A stretch of DNA of 64,000 nt from positions 248,001 to 312,000 of the forward strand of contig OY969790.1 in assembly GCA_963703125.1 (NCBI GenBank), read 5' to 3'. The translations under genes were made by a program, and so were the position numbers. Positions 8,694 to 16,581 of this stretch are shown one piece after another; position 1 is the first letter of the stretch, and every line of letters begins with the position of its first letter. This DNA comes from MFD04716-140 sp963703125. GTDB taxonomy: Bacteria; Bacteroidota; Bacteroidia; Flavobacteriales; Flavobacteriaceae. The notes under the pieces are model-generated. The model was not told the DNA's origin, ran no database searches, and worked only from the letters and a program-made list of their open reading frames with translations.

Positions 8694-9547
8694 TGGCAAA
8701 GAAAAAGGATATAAAGGAACCCAATGAAATGTCGTTCCTTGACCATTTGGAAGAATTACGTTGGCACCTTATACGTTCAACCCTTGCAGTGGTCATTATA
8801 GGGGTGGTAGCTTTTGTAATGAGTCGTTTCATTTTTGAAGTCATTATCTTCGGGCCATCCCAAATGGATTTCCCTACTTACAAGTTCTTTTGCAGAGCTG
8901 CCACTTCCCTTGGTTTAGATTCTGATTTTTGTAAAGACAAGCTACCTTTTACCATTCAGAGCCGCACCATGTCCGGTCAGTTTTCCGCTGATATCTGGAC
9001 TGCCATTTGGGTCGGTTTTATTGTCGGTTTTCCATATGTACTCTATGAGTTATGGAAATTCATCAGCCCCGGACTTTACGAAAAGGAACGCAAAAATTCC
9101 AGAGGGTTCATATTTATTGCTTCTTTCTTATTCTTTTTAGGTGTTTTATTTGGCTATTACGTGGTTGCACCCTTATCCATTAATTTCTTAGGAACCTATC
9201 AAGTCAGTGAACTTGTTTTGAATGAATTTGATCTTGATTCGTACATTGGTACCGTTAGATCTGCCGTAATCGCTTGTGGGGTAATATTTGAGCTCCCTAT
9301 TATAATTTACTTCTTGACAAAGGTTGGTTTGGTTACCCCTGAAATCCTTAAAAAATACCGAAAAATTGCTCTGGTTGTGGTGCTTATAGTATCTGCCGTG
9401 ATTACTCCGCCAGACGTTGCAAGTCAAATTATAGTAGCTATACCAATTATTATACTATATCAAGTGAGTATATATATTTCTGGCTTTGTGCTTAAAAGGG
9501 AAGCTAAAAAAGAACAAAAACTAAAAAAGAATGTCAAACCAGGTTAA
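8693..9547 (+). CDS. tatC: Sec-independent protein translocase TatC
   Basis: The 284-residue inner-membrane protein is the receptor of the twin-arginine export system. It begins with the conserved MSFLDHLEELRWHL cytoplasmic motif, and about six hydrophobic segments follow. Further landmarks are FELPIIIYFL in the middle and VITPPDVASQI near the end. A periplasmic insertion around residues 60-100 with two Cys (FFCRAATS, SDFCKD) is typical of Bacteroidota TatC. No tatA/tatB gene is in the window. Several Tat-signalled proteins are encoded downstream in the same window and would be its cargo. Confidence 0.92.
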   Translation: MAKKKDIKEPNEMSFLDHLEELRWHLIRSTLAVVIIGVVAFVMSRFIFEVIIFGPSQMDFPTYKFFCRAATSLGLDSDFCKDKLPFTIQSRTMSGQFSADIWTAIWVGFIVGFPYVLYELWKFISPGLYEKERKNSRGFIFIASFLFFLGVLFGYYVVAPLSINFLGTYQVSELVLNEFDLDSYIGTVRSAVIACGVIFELPIIIYFLTKVGLVTPEILKKYRKIALVVVLIVSAVITPPDVASQIIVAIPIIILYQVSIYISGFVLKREAKKEQKLKKNVKPG

Positions 9548-9878
9548 GGAATTTAATGCCTACAGAAAAAAGATGAACGAAAAGTTGTTGGCGGACAACA
9601 ATAAAATCATCAAACGCATTTTCAACTTGGATACCAATGCTTATGCAGAAGGAGCACTTGACGAAAAAACGAAAGAGTTATTGGGATTGGTCGCATCTGC
9701 CGTACTACGTTGTGACGATTGTGTTAAATATCATCTTGAACATTCTAGGAAGGCGGGAGCCAGTAAAGAAGAAGTTATGGAAACCCTGGGCATTGCTACC
9801 TTGGTCGGAGGAACCATTGTGGTTCCCCATTTAAGACGGGCTTATGAGTATTGGGAAGCTCTTGAGCAAGAAAGTTAA
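9531..9878 (+). CDS. Carboxymuconolactone decarboxylase / AhpD-like protein
   Basis: The 115 residues form an alpha-helical AhpD-like fold with the CxxC motif in LRCDDCVKYHLEHSRKAG (Cys-Asp-Asp-Cys). Family members are decarboxylases or peroxidase-linked disulfide reductases. The CxxC with a downstream His suggests redox activity rather than decarboxylation. The gene begins inside the last 17 bp of tatC and is followed 54 bp later by lptB, so it is very probably translated from the same message. The same order (kdsD, tatC, this family, lptB) is, as far as I recall, common in flavobacteria. Confidence 0.8.
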   Translation: MSNQVKEFNAYRKKMNEKLLADNNKIIKRIFNLDTNAYAEGALDEKTKELLGLVASAVLRCDDCVKYHLEHSRKAGASKEEVMETLGIATLVGGTIVVPHLRRAYEYWEALEQES

Positions 9879-9932
9879 AAACACCATAAATCTGAGGACT
9901 TTATATCCTTTTAGATTTAGATTTGAACGAAT

Positions 9933-10673
9933 ATGAAATTAAGAGCGGATAATATCATGAAGGCCTATCGGGGCCGCCAAGTCGTAAAGGGCATTTCCTT
10001 GGAAGTAAACCAGGGAGAGATTGTTGGCCTTTTAGGACCAAACGGCGCAGGAAAAACGACTTCCTTTTACATGATAGTAGGACTGATCAAACCAAACAGT
10101 GGCACTATTTACCTCGACAACATGGAAATCACCAATTTCCCCATGTACAAACGCGCACAGAATGGCATAGGATATTTGGCCCAAGAAGCCTCCGTTTTTC
10201 GAAAATTGAGTATTGAGAAAAATATCCTGAGCGTGCTGCAATTGACCAAATTGAGCAAAAAGGAGCAAGAGATGAAGATGGAGTCCCTTATTGAGGAATT
10301 CGGTCTGGGACATATTCGGAAAAACCGTGGCGACCTACTTTCGGGTGGGGAAAGACGGCGTACCGAAATTGCCAGGGCCCTTGCCACTGATCCTAAGTTT
10401 ATTTTGTTGGACGAACCTTTTGCAGGGGTAGACCCGGTGGCCGTTGAGGACATTCAAAGGATCGTAGCGCAATTAAAGGATAAAAACATTGGTATTCTTA
10501 TCACGGACCACAATGTTCAGGAGACACTTGCCATTACAGAGCGATCCTATTTAATGTTTGAAGGCGGTATTTTAAAATCCGGGGTTCCTGAAGATCTTGC
10601 TGCTGATGAAATGGTACGAAAGGTATACCTAGGTCAAAACTTTGAACTCCGAAAAAAGAAGTTGGATTTTTAA
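9933..10673 (+). CDS. lptB: LPS export ABC transporter ATP-binding protein LptB
   Basis: The 246-residue ABC ATPase powers extraction of lipopolysaccharide from the inner membrane with LptFG-C. Motifs: Walker A GPNGAGKTT (about residue 35), signature LLSGGERRRTEIARAL (about 133), Walker B FILLDEPFAGVDP (about 155), and the LptB-type switch ITDHNVQETLAIT. Spacing and length match LptB. It closes the kdsD-tatC operon, and the convergent pssA gene lies 48 bp further on. Confidence 0.9.
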   Translation: MKLRADNIMKAYRGRQVVKGISLEVNQGEIVGLLGPNGAGKTTSFYMIVGLIKPNSGTIYLDNMEITNFPMYKRAQNGIGYLAQEASVFRKLSIEKNILSVLQLTKLSKKEQEMKMESLIEEFGLGHIRKNRGDLLSGGERRRTEIARALATDPKFILLDEPFAGVDPVAVEDIQRIVAQLKDKNIGILITDHNVQETLAITERSYLMFEGGILKSGVPEDLAADEMVRKVYLGQNFELRKKKLDF

Positions 10674-10721
10674 GAAATCCGCCCTTCGCATACTAAACAA
10701 CCCGAAGCTTTCTTCAAAATT

Positions 10722-11477
10722 TTAATCTTTGACCGTTATACTTCCAAGAAAAGAACTTAGGATGTAAAAACCTATGATCATGGGTACTGCCAAAAATTTC
10801 ATGGTGGACAACAGTACCAAACTTACGATAATAAAAATATACCTGATCGCATTGTCCTTAAAACTCCAATTCTTGAATTTGAGCGCAAAAAGTTTGATCT
10901 TAGAATTTAAAAGGTAACAGCTCAGAATCGTAAGACCAATTAAAAACCATTGATTCAAAATAATTTCATTGAGCACATCATTGTTGTGGTAAAGCAAGAT
11001 CAAGGGCAGGGAAATAATCAACAAGGCATTCGCCGGAGTGGGCAGTCCAATGAAAGAAGATTGCTGATTCCCATCAAGATTAAATTTTGCCAAGCGATAG
11101 GCAGAAGCCATGGTTATCAAAAAGCCCAAAAAAGGAAGTGGTGCTATTCTTCCATACGTCCAACCTAAAGTTTCTGTTGCCGAGTCTCCTAAGTTCACGT
11201 TCCAACCGCCCATCATTGCCATATTAAGCAATTGAAACATAATGATCCCAGGTACCAAACCACTAGTTATGACATCTGCCAAGGAATCCAATTGAAGCCC
11301 AAGTTCACTTTTTACATTTAATAATCGAGCAGCGAGTCCATCGAAAAAATCGAAAATAATTCCCAAGAACATAAATGCGGCCGCCAGCTCCAATTTGTTC
11401 AACACAGCAAAAACTACTGCAATACAACCGCAAAATACATTCAATGAGGTGAGGAAGTTCGGAATATGTTTCTTCAT
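10722..11477 (-). CDS. pssA: CDP-diacylglycerol-serine O-phosphatidyltransferase
   Basis: The 251-residue membrane enzyme makes phosphatidylserine, the precursor of phosphatidylethanolamine. The CDP-alcohol phosphatidyltransferase signature DGxxAR-x8-G-x3-D-x3-D is visible as FFDGLAARLLNVKSELGLQLDSLAD (shown with its key residues; about residues 45-70). Around eight hydrophobic helices surround it. Start MKKHIPNFLTSLNVFCG is the family N-terminus. Phosphatidylglycerolphosphate synthases share the signature, but the length and the N-terminus favour PssA. Transcribed singly on the minus strand, divergent from the DUF4105 gene. Confidence 0.88.
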   Translation of the reverse strand: MKKHIPNFLTSLNVFCGCIAVVFAVLNKLELAAAFMFLGIIFDFFDGLAARLLNVKSELGLQLDSLADVITSGLVPGIIMFQLLNMAMMGGWNVNLGDSATETLGWTYGRIAPLPFLGFLITMASAYRLAKFNLDGNQQSSFIGLPTPANALLIISLPLILLYHNNDVLNEIILNQWFLIGLTILSCYLLNSKIKLFALKFKNWSFKDNAIRYIFIIVSLVLLSTMKFLAVPMIIGFYILSSFLGSITVKD

Positions 11478-11577
11478 ACTGTTTGGCAGGTTTGGGTAAA
11501 AATAATACTATTTTCTTTCTAGTGGTTCGAAGAGTTATTTTATTCGGATATTTGCTAAGGTCTATTTTGGATTAAAA

Positions 11578-12759
11578 ATGCGTTTGAACAAATTACTTAC
11601 TGTTTTTCTTTTTGTCTATGCAGGTTTTGGTTTTTCCCAAATTCCCGAACTAACTCCCCTATCAAAAATTAGCGTATTGACCAGTGGCCCGGGAGAAATA
11701 CTATATACTTCCTTTGGTCATAGTGCTTTTCGCGTTCAAGACCCAACACTTGGGATTGACGTAGTTTATAATTACGGAGTATTTGATCCAGGCTCGGAAA
11801 ACTTCTATTGGAAGTTCTCACAGGGTAGAATGTACTATAAATTGGTGCGACAGGGGTTCAATTCATATTTGGACGATTATAAGATTGAAAATAGATGGGT
11901 AAAGGAACAAAATCTGAACTTAACCCTTGAAGAAAAAAATAAGCTCTTCGAGTTTTTGGAACACAATAATCTTCCGGAAAACAAACAATATCAATATGAT
12001 TATTTTCTGAATAATTGCGCCACCAAAATATGGGATGTTTTGAAGGATAATTTTGGGGATCATCTAAAATTTGACAAAGACTATATTCAGGAGAAATTTA
12101 CTTTTCGCGAATTGATACATCATAACATTGGAACAAATACATGGGGTTCATTTGGGATAGATTTGGCGTTGGGGTCGGTTATTGACCGATTGGCCACTCC
12201 CAAAGAACACATGTACCTTCCTATTTATGTACTCCGGGAACTTAATGTTGCAAAGCTTGATGGAAAACCAATTGCACAGAAAGAAACGAGCCTATTTGAG
12301 CCTGTTCCAGTTGCTGTAAAATCCAAATTTTTTGGCTCTCCCCTATTCTTTATGGGCCTTATTTCTGTCCTTATTTTGGGAATAACTTTTTTAGATTTTA
12401 AAAAGAGGGGTAGAAATAGAGTGCTGGATTTTTGTATTTTTCTCATAACTGGTGCTGCTGGGGCATTGTTGTTTTTTCTTTGGTTTTTAACAGACCATAT
12501 CTGGACCGTATCAAATTACAATATTCTTTGGGCCTTCCCATTAAATTTAGTTTTAGTGTTTTTTGTTTCCCGAAAAGTCCTTCATCCCTGGATTTCCAAA
12601 TACCTGAAACTTTTACTGATATTGCTCATTATAATGGTATTCTTATGGTTTTTTAAGGTTCAGTATTTCACTCCAGTTCTAATCCCCCTGCTTATGGCAT
12701 TGACGGTGCGTTATTATTATATCATCCATTTTTCAAGTAAACAAATAAAATCACTTTAA
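11578..12759 (+). CDS. DUF4105 domain membrane protein
   Basis: The 393-residue protein has an N-terminal signal peptide (cleavage after GFS-Q region). A DUF4105 domain occupies about residues 25-230 (TSFGHSAFRVQDP, YNYGVFDPG, DYFLNNCATKIWD) and four to five membrane helices follow (about 255-390). The conserved His and Cys in FGHSAFR and NNCATK resemble an NlpC/P60-type papain-like arrangement, suggesting a periplasmic peptidase or acyltransferase; this is inference. The stop overlaps the ATG of the ABC-F gene by one base, so the two are translationally linked. Confidence 0.82.
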   Translation: MRLNKLLTVFLFVYAGFGFSQIPELTPLSKISVLTSGPGEILYTSFGHSAFRVQDPTLGIDVVYNYGVFDPGSENFYWKFSQGRMYYKLVRQGFNSYLDDYKIENRWVKEQNLNLTLEEKNKLFEFLEHNNLPENKQYQYDYFLNNCATKIWDVLKDNFGDHLKFDKDYIQEKFTFRELIHHNIGTNTWGSFGIDLALGSVIDRLATPKEHMYLPIYVLRELNVAKLDGKPIAQKETSLFEPVPVAVKSKFFGSPLFFMGLISVLILGITFLDFKKRGRNRVLDFCIFLITGAAGALLFFLWFLTDHIWTVSNYNILWAFPLNLVLVFFVSRKVLHPWISKYLKLLLILLIIMVFLWFFKVQYFTPVLIPLLMALTVRYYYIIHFSSKQIKSL

Positions 12760-14639
12760 TGAACCTACTTGCGGTTGAAAATATTTCCAAATCATATGGC
12801 GAATTGGTCCTTTTTGAAGGTATTTCCTTCGGAATAAATAAAGACCAGAAAATTGCATTGATCGCCAAGAACGGAAGTGGCAAAACATCAATTTTGAACA
12901 TACTTGCAGGTAATGATGTGCCCGACACGGGCCAAGTGAGTTTTCGAAAAGGAATTCGAGTCTCCTATTTAGCTCAGGAACCAGAACTAAATCCAGAGTT
13001 GACTATAGAAGAATCCATTTTCGCATCCGACAATGAGGTGCTCACAGTTATTCATAATTATGAAATGGCCCTGGCCAATCCTGAAGATGAAGATAGATAC
13101 CAGAAAGCCTTTGAGGCCATGGAGCATTTTAATGCATGGGATTTCGAAACCCAGTATAAGCAGATTCTCTTCAAATTAAAATTAGAGGATTTGAATGTAA
13201 AGATCTCTCAATTATCAGGTGGACAAAAAAAGCGGCTTGCACTGGCCAATGTACTTATAAACAGACCCGATTTTCTCATTTTGGATGAGCCCACCAACCA
13301 TTTAGACCTGGAAATGATAGAATGGCTGGAACAATATTTTGCCAAAGAAAATTTGACATTGCTTATGGTAACCCATGACCGTTACTTTTTGGAGCGGGTC
13401 TGTAATGAAATTATTGAATTGGACAACGGAATACTATACCCTTACAAAGGAAACTATTCTTACTATTTGGAAAAGAAAGAGGCACGTATAGAACAAGAGG
13501 CAGTAGAGCAACATAAATCCAAAATCCTATTCAAAAAAGAGTTGGATTGGATGCGTAGGCAGCCAAAAGCCAGAACAACGAAGTCCAAATCGCGCATTGA
13601 CGATTTTCATGCCATAAAAGAAAAAGCAGGTCAGCGGCGCAAGGAGCACGAAGTTCAACTGGAAATCAATATGGAACGTGTAGGAAGTAAAATACTAGAG
13701 CTCCATAAAATATCGAAAACCTTCCCGGGCAAAGCCATTTTGAACAAGTTTGAATATGTTTTTACCAAAGGCGAACGCATCGGGATTATTGGTAAAAATG
13801 GTACTGGTAAATCTACCTTCTTAAACATAATCACCGGAACAGATCAACCAGATAGTGGGAAAGTTGTAGTTGGGGATACTATTAAATTTGGCTATTACAA
13901 CCAAGAGGGTATCGCCATAAAGGAAGGCCAAAAAGTAATTGATGTAATTCGTGAATTCGGTGATTTCATACCCTTGATGAAAGGCAAGCAAATATCTGCC
14001 CAACAATTATTGGAGCGCTTTTTATTCGACCGTAAAAAACAGTATGATTTTGTCGAAAAATTAAGCGGTGGTGAACGAAAGAGGCTCTATCTCTGTACCG
14101 TGTTGATCCAGAACCCCAACTTTTTAATTTTGGATGAACCTACCAATGATCTTGATATTGTCACCCTGAACGTTCTAGAGAGTTTTCTGCTCGACTTTCC
14201 GGGTTGCTTGTTGGTAGTATCCCACGACCGTTATTTCATGGACAAAATTGTGGACCACCTTTTTGTATTTCGAGGTGACGGAGTTATCGAGGATTTTCCC
14301 GGAAATTATTCTGATTTCCGTGCCTATGAAGATAGTACCGTATTGGAAAATAGGGCCGAAAAAGAAAAAAATGCCGAAACAAAAAATCTAAAAAATAGCT
14401 GGAAAATAGAAGAAAAAGCGGCAAAGTTGAGTTTTTTGGAACAAAAAGAACATAAAACACTCGAAAACGACATCAAAAAGTTGGAAGCAAAAAAAGCGGC
14501 TATTCAACTAAAATTCACTGATATGTCATTAAAAGGTGATGAAATCAACCAATTGTCCATTGAACTAAAGGAGATTTCCGATTTAATTGAGGTTAAAACG
14601 GAGCGTTGGTTTGAATTGTCATCGATGATCGAAAGCTAA
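12759..14639 (+). CDS. ABC-F family ATPase (Uup/EttA-like)
   Basis: The 626-residue soluble protein has two ABC cassettes and no membrane segment. Walker A sites are AKNGSGKTSIL (about residue 36) and GKNGTGKSTFL (about 345); signatures are LSGGQKKRLALA and LSGGERKRLYLC; both Walker B motifs end LILDEPTNHLDL / LILDEPTNDLDI. A charged linker joins the cassettes, and a lysine/glutamate coiled coil forms the last 90 residues. This is the layout of Uup, which acts on ribosomes or branched DNA. ABC-F proteins regulate translation or confer ribosome protection. The exact subclass is uncertain. Confidence 0.88.
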   Translation: MNLLAVENISKSYGELVLFEGISFGINKDQKIALIAKNGSGKTSILNILAGNDVPDTGQVSFRKGIRVSYLAQEPELNPELTIEESIFASDNEVLTVIHNYEMALANPEDEDRYQKAFEAMEHFNAWDFETQYKQILFKLKLEDLNVKISQLSGGQKKRLALANVLINRPDFLILDEPTNHLDLEMIEWLEQYFAKENLTLLMVTHDRYFLERVCNEIIELDNGILYPYKGNYSYYLEKKEARIEQEAVEQHKSKILFKKELDWMRRQPKARTTKSKSRIDDFHAIKEKAGQRRKEHEVQLEINMERVGSKILELHKISKTFPGKAILNKFEYVFTKGERIGIIGKNGTGKSTFLNIITGTDQPDSGKVVVGDTIKFGYYNQEGIAIKEGQKVIDVIREFGDFIPLMKGKQISAQQLLERFLFDRKKQYDFVEKLSGGERKRLYLCTVLIQNPNFLILDEPTNDLDIVTLNVLESFLLDFPGCLLVVSHDRYFMDKIVDHLFVFRGDGVIEDFPGNYSDFRAYEDSTVLENRAEKEKNAETKNLKNSWKIEEKAAKLSFLEQKEHKTLENDIKKLEAKKAAIQLKFTDMSLKGDEINQLSIELKEISDLIEVKTERWFELSSMIES

Positions 14640-14679
14640 TGCCATTTTCGGAATACCGTTGAATTCAACTTGTAGCGTT

Positions 14680-15165
14680 TTGTTCAGATTAGTTGAGCAC
14701 TTTAAGTTCTTGTTTTCTTCCACCAATCAATACGGTGTCCACTCCCCTTTTGTTTATAAATATGTGACTAAATGCCTTTACTCCAAAACCAGCAAAGAAC
14801 AATCAAAAACCTTGGGTGTTCTGCAAAAAAGCATTCAATATTTTGAGGTTAATTCTATAGGGATTTCTGGTAAAAAGATAGATTTGATAGATACTATCAT
14901 CAGAGAGTTCCCTCATTTAACCATTAATGGCTCTCATTATGATCTTTATTTTTCAGACATTTCAGAATATAAGGAGTTGCCAAGCCATTTCCATAATGAC
15001 AGTATATTGGTCATTGATTCAATTTACAAGAAGAAGGCTTTCAAAAAATATTGGGAGCTTCTCAAAAATAAAATGGAGGTGACGGTTACCTTGGACCTTT
15101 TTTGTTGTGGGGTAGTCTTTTTCAGGAAAGGACAGGCCAGGGAACATTTTAAGATTCGAATATAA
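14680..15165 (+). CDS. Shortened relative of a SAM-dependent methyltransferase, Rossmann core missing
   Basis: The product is about 161 residues from a TTG at 14680 (frame open from TTG 14659). The N-terminus (HFKFLFSSTNQYGVHSPFVY) and the C-terminus (VTVTLDLFCCGVVFFRKGQ, REHFKIRI) match the ends of a class I methyltransferase that in many flavobacteria follows the ABC-F gene and is about 240-270 residues. The middle, where a glycine-rich SAM loop (ELGxSxGI type) is expected, is only about 80 residues and has no such motif. It is therefore probably catalytically dead or repurposed. The reading frame is clean, so the loss looks evolved rather than a sequence error. Confidence 0.6.
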   Translation: MFRLVEHFKFLFSSTNQYGVHSPFVYKYVTKCLYSKTSKEQSKTLGVLQKSIQYFEVNSIGISGKKIDLIDTIIREFPHLTINGSHYDLYFSDISEYKELPSHFHNDSILVIDSIYKKKAFKKYWELLKNKMEVTVTLDLFCCGVVFFRKGQAREHFKIRI

Positions 15166-15196
15166 ATGGGTATTTTTAAATCTTATCTCAGTTAAA

Positions 15197-15337
15197 ATGG
15201 AAAATACTATTTATTATGTTTTAGGAGTTGTCGTTATTATTTATCTGGTCATATCCATAAATAATAGAAGACAGGCCAAAAAAAGAAAATCCAGGGGGTT
15301 TATGACCGACTATAAACGGAAGAAAGACAAACAATAA
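15197..15337 (+). CDS. Small single-pass membrane protein (46 aa)
   Basis: An ATG at 15197 opens a 46-residue ORF. Residues 4-21 are a hydrophobic helix (TIYYVLGVVVIIYLVISI), followed by a strongly basic tail (NNRRQAKKRKSRGF and YKRKKDKQ). The layout is that of a type I/N-in small membrane protein, with the positive tail in the cytoplasm. Composition and placement in a 260-bp gap between real genes favour it being expressed. The function is unknown. Confidence 0.5.
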   Translation: MENTIYYVLGVVVIIYLVISINNRRQAKKRKSRGFMTDYKRKKDKQ

Positions 15338-15430
15338 AAATTCAACTCATTTTGTTCCTCTTTGCCTCCACAAGTTTAAGGTTGTTATACCCAAAAATAT
15401 TTATTACGTGAACCTGAAACTTAAAAATCC

Positions 15431-16006
15431 ATGAAAATTTACACCAAAACAGGTGATAACGGTACTACAGCTCTTTTCGGGGGCACTAGAGTCAAAAAAC
15501 ACCATATGAGAATAGAGAGTTATGGCACCATAGATGAACTAAATTCATGGCTGGGACTGATTCGTGACCAACAAATGGACTTGCATTTTAAAGAAATTTT
15601 AAAAAGTGTTCAGGAGAAGCTTTTTACGATTGGGGCAGTTCTCGCAACCGATCCGCAGAAATCGATTCTTAAAAATGGAAAAGAACGCTTAAATATTCCT
15701 AAAGTAAGCGATAGCGATATTATTTTATTGGAAAGTGAAATAGATTTGATGGAAAACTCTTTACCGCCCATGACCCATTTTATTCTTCCAGGCGGGCACA
15801 CGACCGTGTCATACTGTCATATTGCAAGAACGGTTTGCCGAAGGGCCGAACGTTTGGCATCCCATCTATGGGAAAATGAACCTTTTGACAAGAATATCCT
15901 CTCCTACATCAATAGGCTTTCCGACTATCTGTTCGTATTGGCACGGAAATTGTCGAAAGATTTGGAAGCGGAGGAAATCAAATGGGTTCCGGAGAAAAAG
16001 AACTAA
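15431..16006 (+). CDS. ATP:cob(I)alamin adenosyltransferase, PduO type
   Basis: The 191-residue enzyme transfers the adenosyl group of ATP to cob(I)alamin. It shows the N-terminal TKTGDNGTTALFGG, the subunit-interface SYGTIDELNSWLG, and the C-terminal TVCRRAERL and INRLSDYLFVLAR, all hallmarks of the PduO/MMAB family. The cofactor made serves methylmalonyl-CoA mutase, whose chaperone MeaB is encoded at 47.4 kb in this window. It is cytoplasmic and transcribed alone. Confidence 0.92.
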   Translation: MKIYTKTGDNGTTALFGGTRVKKHHMRIESYGTIDELNSWLGLIRDQQMDLHFKEILKSVQEKLFTIGAVLATDPQKSILKNGKERLNIPKVSDSDIILLESEIDLMENSLPPMTHFILPGGHTTVSYCHIARTVCRRAERLASHLWENEPFDKNILSYINRLSDYLFVLARKLSKDLEAEEIKWVPEKKN

Positions 16007-16086
16007 TAAATTCGTTATTTCTTCGTTATCAAACTATTAAAGCAATAATAATGTTAATAGAATAGTCAAAATAAATTCGATTTTAC

Positions 16087-16116
16087 TTGTCTATTTCCTT
16101 TTAAAAATTACTTTTG
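16087..16116 (+). promoter_or_regulatory. Bacteroidota-type promoter (TTG-19-TACTTTTG) for the DUF2795 gene
   Basis: TTG at 16087-16089, a 19-bp spacer and TACTTTTG at 16109-16116 match the -33/-7 consensus at the optimal spacing. The ATG of the DUF2795 gene lies 27 bp further on. This is the best promoter match I found in the window. Confidence 0.65.
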
Positions 16117-16142
16117 CAAAAATTTAAAATCAAACTATTACC

Positions 16143-16368
16143 ATGTATTGGACATTAGAACTAGCATCTTATTTAAGTGATGCGCCATGGCCGGCTACCA
16201 AAGACGAATTGATCGATTACTCCATTACGAACCGGGGCACCTTTAGAGGTCGTAGAAAATCTTCAGTCTATGGAAGAGGAAGGCGGTGAGATATATGAGT
16301 CCATTGAGGAGATTTGGCCAGACTATCCTACTGAAGAAGATTACCTCTGGAACGAGGACGAATATTAA
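16143..16368 (+). pseudogene. DUF2795 protein gene with a 1-nt insertion
   Basis: The ATG at 16143 begins MYWTLELASYLSDAPWPATK, the invariant start of the flavobacterial DUF2795 family (about 73-75 residues). After codon 30 or so the frame shifts within ACGAACCGGGGCACC (about 16230-16237). Removing one base restores NGAPLEVVENLQSMEEEGG and the usual acidic end PTEEDYLWNEDEY with TAA at 16366-16368. The total of 226 nt is 75 codons plus one base, exactly a single insertion. Its promoter and terminator are intact, and the gene is well conserved, so a base-calling error in the G/C run is plausible. No function is known beyond the domain name. Confidence 0.8.
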
Positions 16369-16390
16369 TAATATTGCGTTAATTGAATTG

Positions 16391-16418
16391 AAAAAGTCTC
16401 TTATGAGGCTTTTTTTTT
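16391..16418 (+). terminator. Intrinsic terminator after the DUF2795 gene
   Basis: AAAAAGTCTC-TTAT-GAGGCTTTTT forms a stem with one G-U pair, followed by a run of eight or more T. It lies 23 bp after the stop codon. Confidence 0.8.
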
Positions 16419-16581
16419 ATGTAATTTTGGCAGGCAAAAGTCAGGTTTTACCTCAAAACAGAATCTGGAATAGCTTTTGTTATCTTTAGCAAGTGGAATT
16501 GAATTTCCCATTTAACAAAATTGTTCTAATACGACCTTGGCCATGACAAGTCCAGGATTTCCATATAAATAGAATTACACT

